DNA of 64,000 nucleotides from Bisporella sp. PMI_857 (taxonomy: Eukaryota > Ascomycota > Leotiomycetes > Helotiales > Helotiaceae), in NCBI GenBank assembly GCA_021307315.1, contig JAJSPD010000090.1:1-64000 (forward strand), given 5' to 3'. A model generated the notes under the pieces. It ran no database searches. It saw nothing but the letters and a program-made list of their open reading frames with translations, and had not been told where the DNA came from. This document shows positions 44,096 to 55,012 of the stretch, piece after piece; within the stretch, counting starts at the first letter, position 1, and every line of letters starts with the position of its first letter. A program made the position numbers and the translations under genes.

Positions 44096-46117
44096 ATGTA
44101 TTCGCCTCTCGATCATAGTAGACGAGAGATTCGGCTCCTGCGCCTTCTGCCTGGCAACGGGGACTTCAATTCCAACATCCACTGCGAGCTATTCCCCGCC
44201 TCACTAGATAACAACCCCTCCTACAACGCCTTGTCATACGTATGGGGGGATTCATTGCCGTTGAACCACATTATGGTGAATCAGAAGACCGTTTCTGTTA
44301 GGGAAAATCTCGTGCTAGCCCTTAGAAGACTCCGCGCACACCACGCAATGAAGACGCCTCTAATCCTGTGGGTGGACGCGCTGTGCATCGACCAGAGTAA
44401 TACGAAGGAACGGGAGCTGCAGGTTAAGCTCATGAGCAGCATCTACTCTGGTTGCCAAGAGGTCTGTATCTGGCTTGGATCGTGCGGCTGCGATAAAATT
44501 CCCGGAGCATGGGGCGTCACAGACTTGTTGGACGATGAGCAGCCGTTGGCTTGCCAGGAGGGATCTCAAGAGGAACATCACCCGGTTCTGAAGGCCGACG
44601 GTGATGCTCTAGTCCTCTGCGCGCGCATTTTTGTTGCCATGGCTGCAGAAAAACATATTAACGAGATCGCGCCGTGGGCAGTTAGCGCTGAAGGCTCCTA
44701 CCAGCGAACCGTGGAGGGCATGGAGCAGCTGGCCAACAGCCCCTGGTTCACTCGTGCCTGGATAGTGCAGGAGGCGTATTTCGCTCCGAAAGCAACGGTA
44801 TACTTCGGCACCGCCGCCCTTCCAAGAGAGCTCCTTTGGGCCGCCCAGGCAAATAGGAAGGTGCTAACGACCAGCTGCGAGTGCTGTCGGACAACACCGA
44901 ATCTTGATCCACTGCTAGGCATCATGAACAAGTTTTTCGGCAACCTCGTGCGACTGATTGTAAGAGACCCAGCCCCCCCAGATGCTCCGACTACGTGGTC
45001 TAAGGAGAGACCTTTCCTCACCCTCATCGAGTTCATCACATCGAAAGACCAGCAGAATTGCACGGATAAACGCGACCGTATATACGCGTATCTCGGCATC
45101 GTGGAAGGGCTGCTCGGCAATGAACAACGGGACGCTGCCCAAGACGAGGACTCAATCGTTAACGACGACAATTCATTCCTTGTTGACTATAGCATTGAGC
45201 CACAGAAGCTGTTTCTGCGACTCTGCAAGGCTGCCGTGCTGAAGGACCGATCCCTGGCTTTCTTAGCCTGGAACACTGCCAAGAATGAATTCCCAGGCCT
45301 CCCATCCTGGGCCATGGACTTCACACAAACAAGATCGGCAGACGGAGTAGCCTGGCAACCCTGGAGCGTTCACTGGCAAAGCAGCCGTAACCTAGACTTC
45401 AACGCCGCGATTATTAACGATAAAACTCTAGTCGTCAGGGGCGCAATGGAGATTGATAAAGTCTCCACAGTCGGCCACCACATGCGAAGCTTCAAGGATG
45501 GCATATTTAACACCAAACTGTGGGAAAACTGGCGAGGGCTCGTGGGCCATCCAGATCGCCCTTATCCAGCAGGCAAGACCTACCGGCATGCCTGGTGGAG
45601 GGCGCTCTGCTTCGACAGTGCGGAAGCGGAACGCAAGCGCAGCAATCGGGACATCGCCGCCTTCGAGCTTATTTCCACCATACTGCATAAACTCGGCTTT
45701 AACTTCGATTGGGAGATCACCCCGGAGTGTCGCAAAATGTGCGACAATGGGGACCTCCCGATGAAGTTCGAGCCTGAACTGAAGTACATGTTTGAATTCG
45801 GGCTTGCCGACATGTGGGGTATCCTGCCGCATTTGTTGGGAGATCGTGGATTGATCGTGACCGAGAAGGGGTATCTCGGTTTCGCTAGGGATGGTGTGGA
45901 GGCTGCCGACGGGGTCTTCCTCCTGCCGACTTGTGCTACGCCTGTGATATTGAGGAAAACAGAGGGCAGGCTATCCGATGGAGAAATTAATGGACAGTCA
46001 CTCACTGACCAGCCCATCTACTCTTTGGTCAGTGATGCTTATATATATGGTATCATGGATGGAGAAATGGTAGAGAATGCGGAATCATCTAGTGTCCAGA
46101 TCGTATGCATTGAATGA
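44096..46117 (+). CDS. HET-domain protein, 673 aa, intact
   Basis: One open exon from the ATG at 44096. The HET domain fills about residues 40-235: YNALSYVWGD, the loop with LRALRRLRAH-like residues, LWVDALCIDQSNTKERELQVKLM and IYSGCQEVCIWLG, then WFTRAWIVQE. The C-terminal half has the usual LIEFITSKDQQNCTDKRDRIYAYLGI and ends with GLIVTEKGYLGFARDGVEAADGVFLLP, typical of this class. HET proteins trigger regulated cell death in hyphal incompatibility when partnered with a recognised allele. There is no NACHT or WD40 part in this gene. It lies next to other recognition-type genes, and no lesion is visible. Confidence 0.92.
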   Translation: MYSPLDHSRREIRLLRLLPGNGDFNSNIHCELFPASLDNNPSYNALSYVWGDSLPLNHIMVNQKTVSVRENLVLALRRLRAHHAMKTPLILWVDALCIDQSNTKERELQVKLMSSIYSGCQEVCIWLGSCGCDKIPGAWGVTDLLDDEQPLACQEGSQEEHHPVLKADGDALVLCARIFVAMAAEKHINEIAPWAVSAEGSYQRTVEGMEQLANSPWFTRAWIVQEAYFAPKATVYFGTAALPRELLWAAQANRKVLTTSCECCRTTPNLDPLLGIMNKFFGNLVRLIVRDPAPPDAPTTWSKERPFLTLIEFITSKDQQNCTDKRDRIYAYLGIVEGLLGNEQRDAAQDEDSIVNDDNSFLVDYSIEPQKLFLRLCKAAVLKDRSLAFLAWNTAKNEFPGLPSWAMDFTQTRSADGVAWQPWSVHWQSSRNLDFNAAIINDKTLVVRGAMEIDKVSTVGHHMRSFKDGIFNTKLWENWRGLVGHPDRPYPAGKTYRHAWWRALCFDSAEAERKRSNRDIAAFELISTILHKLGFNFDWEITPECRKMCDNGDLPMKFEPELKYMFEFGLADMWGILPHLLGDRGLIVTEKGYLGFARDGVEAADGVFLLPTCATPVILRKTEGRLSDGEINGQSLTDQPIYSLVSDAYIYGIMDGEMVENAESSSVQIVCIE

Positions 46118-46189
46118 TAAATCCAGATAGGTTAGTACGGATCTTTCGCGCCTACTAGATTGTGTCTTAGGTTTTCGACAGTTCATCAA

Positions 46190-46480
46190 ATAATCTTAAG
46201 CATCTCCGGCTTCTTCTCTTGCCGCAACAAAGCTTCTCCGTCCATGATCTCATGCACATAACAATCGCTAACCAACTGGAACTTCTTGCCTCAAGGCACC
46301 TGAAGCGGAGCAAACGGAACATGCGCGCCGTGAAGACGCCGATGGTATCGCCCCTTTAACATCCTCTCGGCAATATCCCACTATACGCCCTTGGCGGTTG
46401 ATGTCGCTAAAGCGGCCCAATAGGTAGCAAAAACTTTGTTTCCCTGAGGCCCGCCATACATTGCAAGTTTGCCACTTGAG
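46190..46480 (-). pseudogene. Remnant of a HET-type protein C-terminus
   Basis: The minus strand reads FATYWAAL near 46430 and, in a continuous frame, KKFQLVSDCYVHEIMDGEAL (about 46300-46240), a motif common at the end of fungal HET proteins. A stop precedes it. It lies tail-to-tail with the intact HET gene and may derive from an older copy. Confidence 0.4.
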
Positions 46481-46991
46481 CCTTACCGGGAGCAGACAAA
46501 CACCTTGATCACGCTAGCAGGGAGGATGGCCGACCCGCTCCGGCCATAGGGTTATGAGGCGGCGAGTCTATAGGAGGTACCGATAGGCGTACAGTAGTTG
46601 GTGACAACTGCCGCCGGCGACCCGGTTTGGGACCCGTTGTATCGTCGGCCGAGACTCACTCTCTTTATGGAAGATATTCTGGGTTGATAAACATACTAAT
46701 ACTAGTTATATTCGGATTCTTCAGAGTCCTCAGCCACCCACTGGTCGGTGGAGAGGGACATAAGGGCTGCAAAGAAAGTTAGACGGCTTTGTTCTCTTGA
46801 GCAATGTGCGAGTGCAGTACGCTACCTCTAGTTTTGCAAGAAGGTACATCTCTGAAGCCATATCTGGGATTGGAAATGGGACATGAATAAAGGAGTCGAA
46901 ACTTAGCAAGTCAAGAATCTCGCATGCCAAAGAGAGTGATCTCCCGAACGGACCGTTCAAGAGATTATTAAAATACAGCCGTCTAATAATG

Positions 46992-47066
46992 AGGGATTGT
47001 TGAACGGTATATAAGGCGCAGTAGTAGCTCGGCAAGAAGCATGTGCTTTTGCCGTTTGACAGATAT
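46992..47066 (-). repeat. Short dispersed repeat, probable LTR fragment (copy 2)
   Basis: Pairs with 40283-40356. It shares GGCAAGAAGCATGTGCTTTT and a TATA-like stretch. No retroelement genes are attached here, so it may be part of a solo LTR. Confidence 0.45.
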
Positions 47067-47459
47067 AACCTGCTATTTAGCCGAAGATTATAAATATCGC
47101 GGAGCAATACACAGCTCCCTTTCCACTAGGAAAACCAAATTGGGCCCTGTCTTCCTATTGAAATATAACTAGATAAAACAAGAATCGAGCAGCTACGGGT
47201 CCGACATCATTGCTATGACCATCCAGACGCTGCTGGCAGGTCCAAAATAGATGGCCACCATCTTTAGGCTACTAGTGGAGTGGAGTGACTAGGTGCAGAA
47301 GCAGGGGGCAGAAGGCAGAGACTGAATACCCACGATTAAAGTAACGGAATTTTCTTGAAGAAAATTGGCCTTTCACTTTTCGATATCAATAGTCAGACCA
47401 AGATCATGTAGCAAGAGTACGAATACTGTACATAATTGTAATTCTATCCATTTCTCCAT

Positions 47460-49601
47460 TCAGATCTTCCTATCATACGTCGGTCCCGTCACTACAGACC
47501 ACATTCTCACGGTCCAGTCGCTCGAACCCGACGCCAGATGCCTACCATCGGGAGAAAAGGCAACGGAACGGACGGGTGAGCTGTGCCCGTTATACCTGCC
47601 GATTTGCTTTCCCGTTATCGAGTCCCATAGCCTTACTGTCCCGTCGCTTGAAGCGGACGCCAACTGTTTGCTATCTGGAGAAAAGCTAATGGCGCCAATA
47701 CACTGATCATATGCTTCAAGCTGCTGGATCTGCTGGCCTGTCATTATATCCCATAATCGTATCGTTTGTCGCTCGAACCAGAGGCCAGCCGCAGGCCGTC
47801 TGGAGAGAAGGAAATAGTACGGACATGATTATTATGCCCTTCATATCGCTGAGACTGCTCCCCAGTCTCTGTGACCCACAGCCTAATCGACCTATCGAAC
47901 GACGTAGATGCCAGCTGCTTGTCGTCAGGTGAGAAGGACACGGCGCGTACGTGGTCTTCGTGTCCTTCGAGCTGCCCTGTCTGCTCTCCCGTTGCTGTGT
48001 TCCATAACTTAACTACCCGATCGCTCGCCGACACCAACTGCTGGCCATTAGGGGAAAATGCAACATCATTAACCTTGTCAATATGTCCCTCAAACTGCTG
48101 AACCTGCTCTCCTATAGCTGAATTCCACAGCCTAACTGTTTGATCGCTTGACGCTGAGGCTACTAATTTATTGTTAGGAGAGAAGGCCACGGGCGCTAAT
48201 ATACTGGTTGTGCCGGTCGAACTGCCAGATTTGCTGTCCCGTAGTTGTGTCCCATAGCCTGACCGTCCGATCATTGGACGCCGACGCTAGCTGATCGCCG
48301 TTCGGGGCAAAGGCGATCGGGTTCACCCAGCCGCAGTGTCCTTCAAGGACAACTCCATCGGCGGAACCCAACCTGGACTGATATTCGAAAGCATTTCTGT
48401 ATTTCGAGAAGGGTGCCGTTGATTGGCTAGATGACTCACTATTAATCCTCCTACTAATCACTTTCGTGAGTCTTTCCAAAGCTGGCGATCTTCCTTCGCC
48501 ATAGAGTAGCGGCATACAGACATCCAAAATACCCAGGAGACAGTAAGCAGAATCTTCTTCGCGTGTAGTTTCGCGATCATATGCCCACGATAATCGCTCC
48601 CGAATGCCAAATTGGGATAAAGAAGCTCCTCGAAGCGCCAAAACATCAATTCTGGTCGCCTCGTGAACTTTTGTTTCTAGACATGTCCTGTCACCGATAC
48701 GATTACCTTCTCAGGAAAAGAATTCGACCGACCGAGGAGCAAGGAGCTCTTGAAGTGTCCAGCCTCGTTTGGACTATCTGCTTGGCCGAAAAGCTGGTTC
48801 GCAAGGCAGCAGGCCGACCTTATCGTGGGCTCGCATGGCGGGCTGGGAACATCTGTGAGATAAACATAGCATTTGGCTGCGTTGTGGTACCACCGAAACA
48901 TGGAATTGATAGCGTCGGCAACCTCGGTGCGAGAGTATTTGCCGATGCAACAACTATCCACCCAGAAGCATTGTAACTCATCTCTAGCGGCTTGTTCCCC
49001 GCAGAATTTGATCTTCTCGAACCCAGCCTTGCCTTGGTTAGAACCTTCGGCCATGTCTTGAATGGTGACCTCTTCGTTCTCATCCCCCCATGTATGCAAG
49101 AGAATGGCATATCGAGGGATCTCACTGTCGAGGAATTTTCTGGTTAGGCAGATGTCCCCATCTGGTTGAAGTTCTAAGAGACGCATTGTCACTCGAGGTG
49201 GTGTCGAATCAGGAACTATAGTTTGCCACTTACTCTCCTTGCGCGGCTCCCAGAGCTGAGTCGATATCATTCGTAATGACTTACGCACTCCTCTTGCATA
49301 TAAGAAGAGCTTGTTTCCTGTATGTAGAAAACTTCAGAGATCAATCAATCGTTCATTGCATACTTTGTGAACTCCCTGAATCGATATTTTGGAACGCTGC
49401 TGCAAAGCCCGGATTCAGGATGATATTATTTTTTGCTCCGAATAACACCGTCTCCAGGGTGCCCAGCTCAGTCATAAATTCTCTGACATTGTCTGGTGCG
49501 TCCTTCCAATTCAACCGAAATTCGATTACTACTTGGGTGATCTGAAGGGATAGATCAAGAACCCCAACGATTCCGGCTCCGATTCCAAAAGGGTCTGCCA
49601 T
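47460..49601 (-). pseudogene. HET-WD40 protein without NACHT domain, frameshifted
   Basis: The ATG at 49601 starts a short helical N-terminus (DPFGIGAGIVGVLDLSLQITQ). The HET domain follows (49190-48790: LLELQPDGDICLTRKF, RYAILLHTWGDENEEVT, CFWVDSCCIGK, MFRWYHNAAKCYVYL) with its usual end (48640-48490: SQFGIRERLSWAYDRETTREEDSAYCLLGI). Directly after it seven WD40 repeats are legible (48330-47480), enough for a complete propeller. No P-loop or NACHT sequence lies between HET and WD40, unlike HET-E/HET-D. Frames change near 48680, near 48210 and at 47744 (a one-base loss in an A-run). It would have been a non-self-recognition receptor; this copy is broken. Confidence 0.75.
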
Positions 49602-50057
49602 AGCGTAATGGGGATCTGTGTCTTTAGGGAAACTATCGATAGGCTTTGTCCTACGGCTAATTTTCTTTTTGACGATAAGTACTAAATGTAGGACTCTGGC
49701 ATGGAGCTCTAAAAACCTCTATCAATCATGCTTTGAAAATGTGCGAGGTTCTTCAAAAGAAAAGAACCAGAAGGACGAAGGTTGACAAGATAGGTTTTGA
49801 TCATCGCCTGATCCATGTCATACTTGCATAAGATGCTTTGTTATCATTCGGAGACGCGTACAATATTGATTGCAGCATTGTTGGACTATGTTACCGTATT
49901 GTATCGTTCAGCACAGTGCCATACTATTCCTAGATCTGCGACCGCAATATCTGCGGCTCCACGCTCGCATAAGCATTGCCCTCAAGAGAGCCAGCTACCT
50001 GTCTTTGACACCAATATCGACAAAAGGGTCGCGTGCGAACGCAGACAATACTACATC
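49602..50057. other. Intergenic or transposon flank
   Basis: An ORF open from 49815 runs into the transposase frame, but upstream of 50058 its translation does not look like transposase. The end of the mariner element is probably here; I could not find its terminal repeat. Confidence 0.3.
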
Positions 50058-50870
50058 ATGGCTCCAAATCTCGCAGGCTCGCAACATGCGCAGATTCGTG
50101 ACATGATCCTTGCCAGACGTCCCATTGCTGAAATAGCTAATGTTGTTGGTTGCAGTGAACGTTCCGTCTATACGATAAAGTCAAACCTTCGTGTTTATGG
50201 CTCCACTAAAGCTCCCAATAACGGCGCCGGACGGTCTCGGAGCATTATGCCTCCGACGTTGGATGCTCTGTGTGAATACTTGCAGGAGAAGCCTGGTTTA
50301 TGTCGGGATGGAATGGTGCCTTTTCTGTTAGGCGTGTTTGGCGTCCAAGTAATACCCTCCAGTGTAAGCAGGGCGTTGAGAGCTCGCGATTGGGCCAAGA
50401 AAACGATTCGCCGTATAGCAAAAGCACGAAATGCTGATCTGCGAGACTTGTACTTACATAATTTGTGGGAGTCGGACTTCCGTTCGTATCACTATGTCTT
50501 CGGGATGAGTCTGGATGTGACCAACGGAGTGGATATCGACGGACGGGATGGGCTCCTCTTGGTGTGACTCCAGCCCAAATTGCCCACTTTCAACGTAAGA
50601 AGCGATATCAAATATTGCCAGCACATACAAAGGACGGCATTATCCTTGCTCGAGACTTCCAGGGATCTACAGACAGTGCAGTCGATGCAGAATTCATAGA
50701 GCAGCCCCTGCCTTTAATGAGGAAATGGCCTGGACCGAAATCGGTTCTTGCCGTGGGTAAGGCTTCTTTTCATCATACAGAACGAATCGAGCAAATGTGC
50801 TGCATTATTCCATATAAGAAGAAAATATTTGGGAGCCATAACAACACGAACTCTATTAAACTTTACTGGT
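50058..50870 (+). pseudogene. Tc1/mariner-like transposase remnant
   Basis: From the ATG at 50058 a helix-turn-helix region is clear (RPIAEIANVVGCSERSVYTIKSNL), then the second DNA-binding part (PGLCRDGMVPFLLGVFGV, SSVSRALRARDWAKKTIRR). Near 50490 the frame shifts just before the first catalytic Asp motif; ESGCDQRSGYRRTGWAP is legible in another frame, followed by QILPAHTKDGIILARDFQGSTD and SVLAVGKASFHHTERIEQMC, where the second Asp of the DDE site is lost. The last catalytic block (YSPDLNPIE in relatives) is absent. The enzyme would cut and paste the element at TA sites; this copy is inactive. Confidence 0.7.
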
Positions 50871-50994
50871 AAGGGGGGCCTACTCTCACGGGATAGCTCG
50901 GTGCGCGGTTAGCCAAAAACTGGCTAGCAGACCCCCTAAAACAGCGGCTTAACACCCCCGAAAACAGCAGCTTGTTAACCGTGACACCGTATAA

Positions 50995-51600
50995 TCTAGA
51001 AATAATCTTTCCGGTATACGTCCTCGATCTCGGTCCTTAAGCTTTTCTTCGTATTCGTAAGCTGCTTGCGAAGGTCTCCATGCTCTTTTCGCTTCTCCTT
51101 TAGCGCTTGCTTGATGAACTTGTATTCCTACTTAATCTCGGTATATGAAGTCTTGAATCTTTGCTCGAGGTCCACAATAGCAGGATCTGCTGCGAAAAGG
51201 CACTCCATTACTCTATTGAATACTTTCTTTGGAGCGCCTGAGTTGCAGCGAATACTCGTGTGTGCGAAAGCCCGGGTAAACTTATTATTAGAGACATTAC
51301 TCTCTAGGAAAGCGTTTTGCACGTTAAACCTGATAACATGGTTGATATACGCTCCGTTAAAGACTCCGGCGAAAGGATCGTGTCTCATATCCCGATCACG
51401 TACGGCATCTGGAGCAATACCTAAAAGAGCCATTGGCATCGAAACGCAAGTAAGAGCTAAATAAAATACATACCGTTGATCGTAAGTCATCAGCTTGTCC
51501 TCGAAGCCCGTCTCTTTCCCAAGACGATCAATGGGTAAGCAATAGATCGAGTAAGTCATAGGTTCAGTGTCTTTAATACCAATAAGAAGGGTCTGCAGCT
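50995..51600 (-). pseudogene. DUF3435 tyrosine-recombinase (Starship-captain/Crypton-type) C-terminal remnant
   Basis: The minus strand gives MTYSIYCLPIDRLGKETGFEDKL-type sequence (about 51560), then TYDQRY, RDRDMRHDPFAGVFNGAYI, RFNVQNAFLE, TRAFAHTSIRCNSGAP and an end region EYKFIKQALKEKR and RTEIEDVYRKDYF (to 50995). This order matches DUF3435 proteins, now known as tyrosine recombinases of Starship elements and relatives. A TAG at 51130-51128 interrupts the frame, and the segment after TYDQR is rearranged. The N-terminal half is missing; the sequence runs into the WD40 gene instead. Captains move very large cargo-carrying elements. I see only this fragment, with no element ends. Confidence 0.65.
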
Positions 51601-51690
51601 GTAAGAACAGTGCGGTCCCCACGCCTATAAATGACCCGATCAGGCCATAGGCCCTGATTACGCCAGCTCGCCGGAGAAGGGAATGGCGCA

Positions 51691-52928
51691 ACTAACTTGA
51701 TTTGATTGGTATGGCCTTCTATCCTTAGCACACTATGCCCTTTGTCATCTATTGCTGCCTTCGGTGGCCTAATACCAACTAACAATCTCCCTTTTGCAAC
51801 ATCCCAGACCAGTACCGTCTTATCGTACGAAGCCGATGCAAGCCAGCGGTTATTGGGCGAGAATGCGACCGACTCGACCCCATCGGTATGGCCTTTAAGC
51901 ATCTGCTGAAGTTTGCCCGTCGCTACATCCCAGATCCGTACCGTCTTATCGCGCGAAGCCGATGCAAGTCGGCCACCGCTAGGCGAGAATGCAACTGACA
52001 TGACCCTATCGGTATGGCCTTCGAGCGTCTGCTGAAGTTTACCCGTCGCCGCATCCCAGATCCGTACCGTCTTATCGTGCGAAGCTGATGCAAGTCGGCT
52101 CCCGTCAGATGAGAATGCGACTGACTCGACCCAACGGGTATGCCCCTCTAGCGTCTGCTGAAGTTCCCCCGTCGTCGCATCCCAGACTCGTACCGTCTTA
52201 TCGTACGAAGCCGATGCAAGCTGGCGGTTATTGGGCGAGAATGCGACTGACTCGACCCCATCGGTATGGCCTTTAAGCGTCTGCTGAAGTTCCCCCGTCG
52301 CCGCATCCCAGATCCGTACCGTCTTATCGTGCGAAGCTGATGCAAGTCGGCTGCCGTCAGACGAGAACGCGACTGACTCGACCCAACGAGTATGCCCCTC
52401 GAGCGTCTGCTGAAGTTCCCCCGTCACCGCATCCCAGACCCGTATCGTCTCATCGTGCGAAGCCGATACAAGTCGGCTACCGTTAGGTGAGAATACGACT
52501 GACATAACCCTATCGGTATGGCCTTCGAGCGTCTGCTGAAGTTCACCCGTCGCCGCATCCCAGATCCGTATTGTCTCATCGCACGACGCTGATGCAAGTT
52601 GGCTACTATCAGGCGAAAAAGTGACTGACGGGACAGGACCGGTGTGTCCGCAGAACGTCTGTTGTGATACCTCTGTTGCTGCATCCCACGCTCCCAGAGC
52701 ATTTTCAGGGTCGATTTTGCCGCAAGTATTCCTTACCTGGTTTGTAGTATTGTTGTTACAGGGTGCAATAGTCGCCGCAGTTTGTCGTGACACATCTGGC
52801 GAGGGCGTGACATCGACTGCAGGCCTGGGGGTGACTGTGGAGTCGTAAGCTTTCTTCAGCTTTAAGCTAGGTCGAAGCTTGTTTCTAAGCCGACTAAGCC
52901 TTTTCTTCAGTTTAGATTCTCTCCACAT
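51691..52928 (-). CDS. WD40-repeat protein (NLR-type) with seven near-identical repeats, no NACHT
   Basis: The ATG at 52928 begins a basic NLR-like N-terminus (RESKLKKRLSRLRNKLRPSL) and a Pro/Thr linker. Seven 42-residue WD40 repeats follow (about 52640-51750), each with GHT..V.SV.FS and D.T(I/V)R(I/V)WD. DNA units of 126 bp are so alike that duplication or gene conversion is recent; for example repeats 3 and 5 are almost identical, as are 4 and 7. Variation sits mainly at positions after GHT and around ASASxD, as in HNWD receptors of Podospora. No nucleotide-binding domain is present. The frame continues past 51691 into unrelated sequence and stops at 51573, so the true C-terminus is unclear. 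It may be an effector-less fragment of an HNWD-type gene. Confidence 0.7.
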
Positions 52929-53149
52929 GACATCGCACTTTCACTGATCAGTAACAGACTATTGATATCAACTGAGTATCTGAATTGGGGATGTTCAGCA
53001 GTGACGAGGGCCTGTAGCCCAGCACCTATGATCACGTAGACAGAATCCGCAAAGCGCACCCCCGCAAGCCATTTTTTACGCATCAACATCAGCAGACCAC
53101 TTCCATTCGTCCCGGAATCCTCGTCATGTATGGACATCGGAAGGCACAT
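52907..53149 (-). pseudogene. Possible NLR N-terminal exon fragment
   Basis: A minus-strand ORF just upstream of the WD40 gene reads FADSVYVIIGAGLQALVTAEHPQ, a helical piece that could be the lost region between an NLR N-terminus and NACHT domain. It is out of frame with, and partly overlaps, the WD40 ORF start. Evidence is weak. Confidence 0.2.
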
Positions 53150-53329
53150 AATGATTAGCCACGGACTAACCTAGGGGTACGCCAATGCTCCACTCGCGGG
53201 GTGCGGCATCCGATGGGAATATCGGGAACTATTGCCGCGGGTACCCGTGGCAATTCCCAATTAGGCTAGAACACCCTGTTTAGATGCATACAACCACGAC
53301 GCGATATTCCTGCCAATTCACGGAAATTG

Positions 53330-54510
53330 ACCGACCTAGAGGAGTCGATCCTTGTTCAATATATTCTCAACCTAGCTGCGAAAGGATGCCCTCCCTTGGT
53401 GTCTATTGTGGAAGATACGGCAAATCGACTTCTTATAACACATGACACACTACAAGTTGGGACGCGTAGGGCCTACAACTTTATCAATCGCCATCCAGAG
53501 CTCTGAACACGCTTTCAGCGGAAATACGACCATCAAAAAGCTATATGTGAGGATCCAGAAGTTATTCGTGGCTGGGTTGAGCTTGTACATAACACAATCG
53601 CGAAGTATGGAATCAACAACGTGGATATCTACAACTTTGATGAAACTGGGTTTATAATGGGTGTTATTTCAACTGGAATAGTTGTGACGAGTTCAGATTG
53701 GCGTGTTAAAGCCAAAAAAAATGCAGCCTGGCAACCGAGAATCGGCTACAGTGACCCAGGGCATCAATTCTCAAAGTTGGTCGTTGCCGCCCTTTGTCAT
53801 TCTCGCGAAGAAAAGCCACCTCGAGTCTTGGTACCAAAACAGCGGATTTCCACTCAACTGGGTTATCGCAGTCTCTGAAAATGGTTGGACTACAATTAAA
53901 GAAGCATGGATTGGATTCGGCATTTTGAAAAGCACACTCAGTCTCGAAATGTTGGTAGTTTATCGCATTTTGGTCTCGATAGGCATGAAAGCCACCACTC
54001 GGTCGATTTTGAGGAGTATTGCAAGGAACACAACATTATTACGCTTTGTATGCCTCCTCATTCAACTCACATCCTTCGGCCGTTTGATATTGGTTGTTTT
54101 AGCCCGCTGAAGAAAGCTTTCGGTCGGCAAATCGAAAATATGATGCGGCTTATATTAACCGCAATGCCAAGGACGACTTTCTTCCTGCTTTCCGCGCTGC
54201 ACCTCAGGAAACAATAACGGAAGGCAATATTCAAGGAAGTTTTCAAGAAGCTGGACTTGGCCGATTTGACCCTGAAAAAAAATCACTTCTACTCTTGACT
54301 TGAGGTTAAAAACACCTACCCCTCCAAATTCTCGCCCAGGGACGGCTTATGCCTGGATTCCTCAGACCCCGAATAACCCTACTGAAGCTTCTTCACGAAT
54401 TACTTTCATTAAGAATCGAATTGGCCCGTCCCTCAAAATAGCCTTCCGACATCAATCCTGGCAGTTGACCAAACTACAAAAGGGTTTTCGAAAATAATGC
54501 ATAATTACGC
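53330..54510 (+). pseudogene. pogo/Fot1-like (DDE_1) transposase remnant
   Basis: Pieces in three frames follow the order of Fot1-type transposases: LEESILVQYILNLAAKGCPP (about 53340), DTLQVGTRRAYNFINRHPEL (about 53440), KAICEDPEVIRGW, then NNVDIYNFDETGFIMGV with the first catalytic Asp (53615-53660), NREWxTVxQGINSQ-like sequence, NGWTTIKEAW, a damaged second Asp block (LDRHESHHSVDFEEYC at about 53980), NIITLCMPPHSTHILRPFDIGCFSPLKKAFGRQIE and a tail with RLKTPTPPNSR and PQTPNNPTEASS. Multiple frameshifts make it inactive. Terminal inverted repeats were not found. Confidence 0.7.
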
Positions 54511-55012
54511 GTTGTTGCAAGCCGAGAGTAAATGAACAAGTTAGTTAACCAAACTTATTCCAGGAGTGGTAGTGGTAGTAGCAAGACTTTGCCAGCCTCG
54601 TGCTGCCATTTTCACGTGAGTGAGAAATTGAATGCTTATTTGAAGCAGCACCGGCGTGACCAATCTTTCAATACTGCTGATTGAGAAGAAAGAATAAGGT
54701 CTTGTTATGAAAATTCCGTAAATATTAAATACGAAAGCACTTCGGAACCCAATTTGCCTTCCCGCAGAAGCAGTTCAAAAATTCTTTTTATCAATGCTCA
54801 CAACCTGTACCACCGAGCTTGCTAGCCCTCGAGACAGCAAGAGAATTTACCCCGCCTTGCTCCAGAACGTCGTCCTCCACAAACCTTAAAGCGCAGCGGG
54901 TCCTCCGCATCCAGATCTGTAAGGGCGCTGTCCAATCATGCTCTAAGACGTCTCGGGAGTAGATGTCAAACCTTATTCGCTCCACCACGAGCCGTGGGGC
55001 CTTCTAAAACGC
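54511..55012. other. Intergenic, no feature seen
   Basis: Short ORFs only, between the Fot1-like remnant and the 3' end of the MYND gene. Confidence 0.3.

Noticed and set aside
44360..46017. Minus-strand ORFs of up to 157 codons opposite the HET gene
   Set aside because: The plus-strand HET ORF has clear motifs; the opposite frames have none.
3336..51130. Stop-codon readthrough or reassignment as the explanation for stops at Trp codons
   Set aside because: Intact genes in the same window end normally at TAA/TAG/TGA and contain no internal stops, so decay is simpler.
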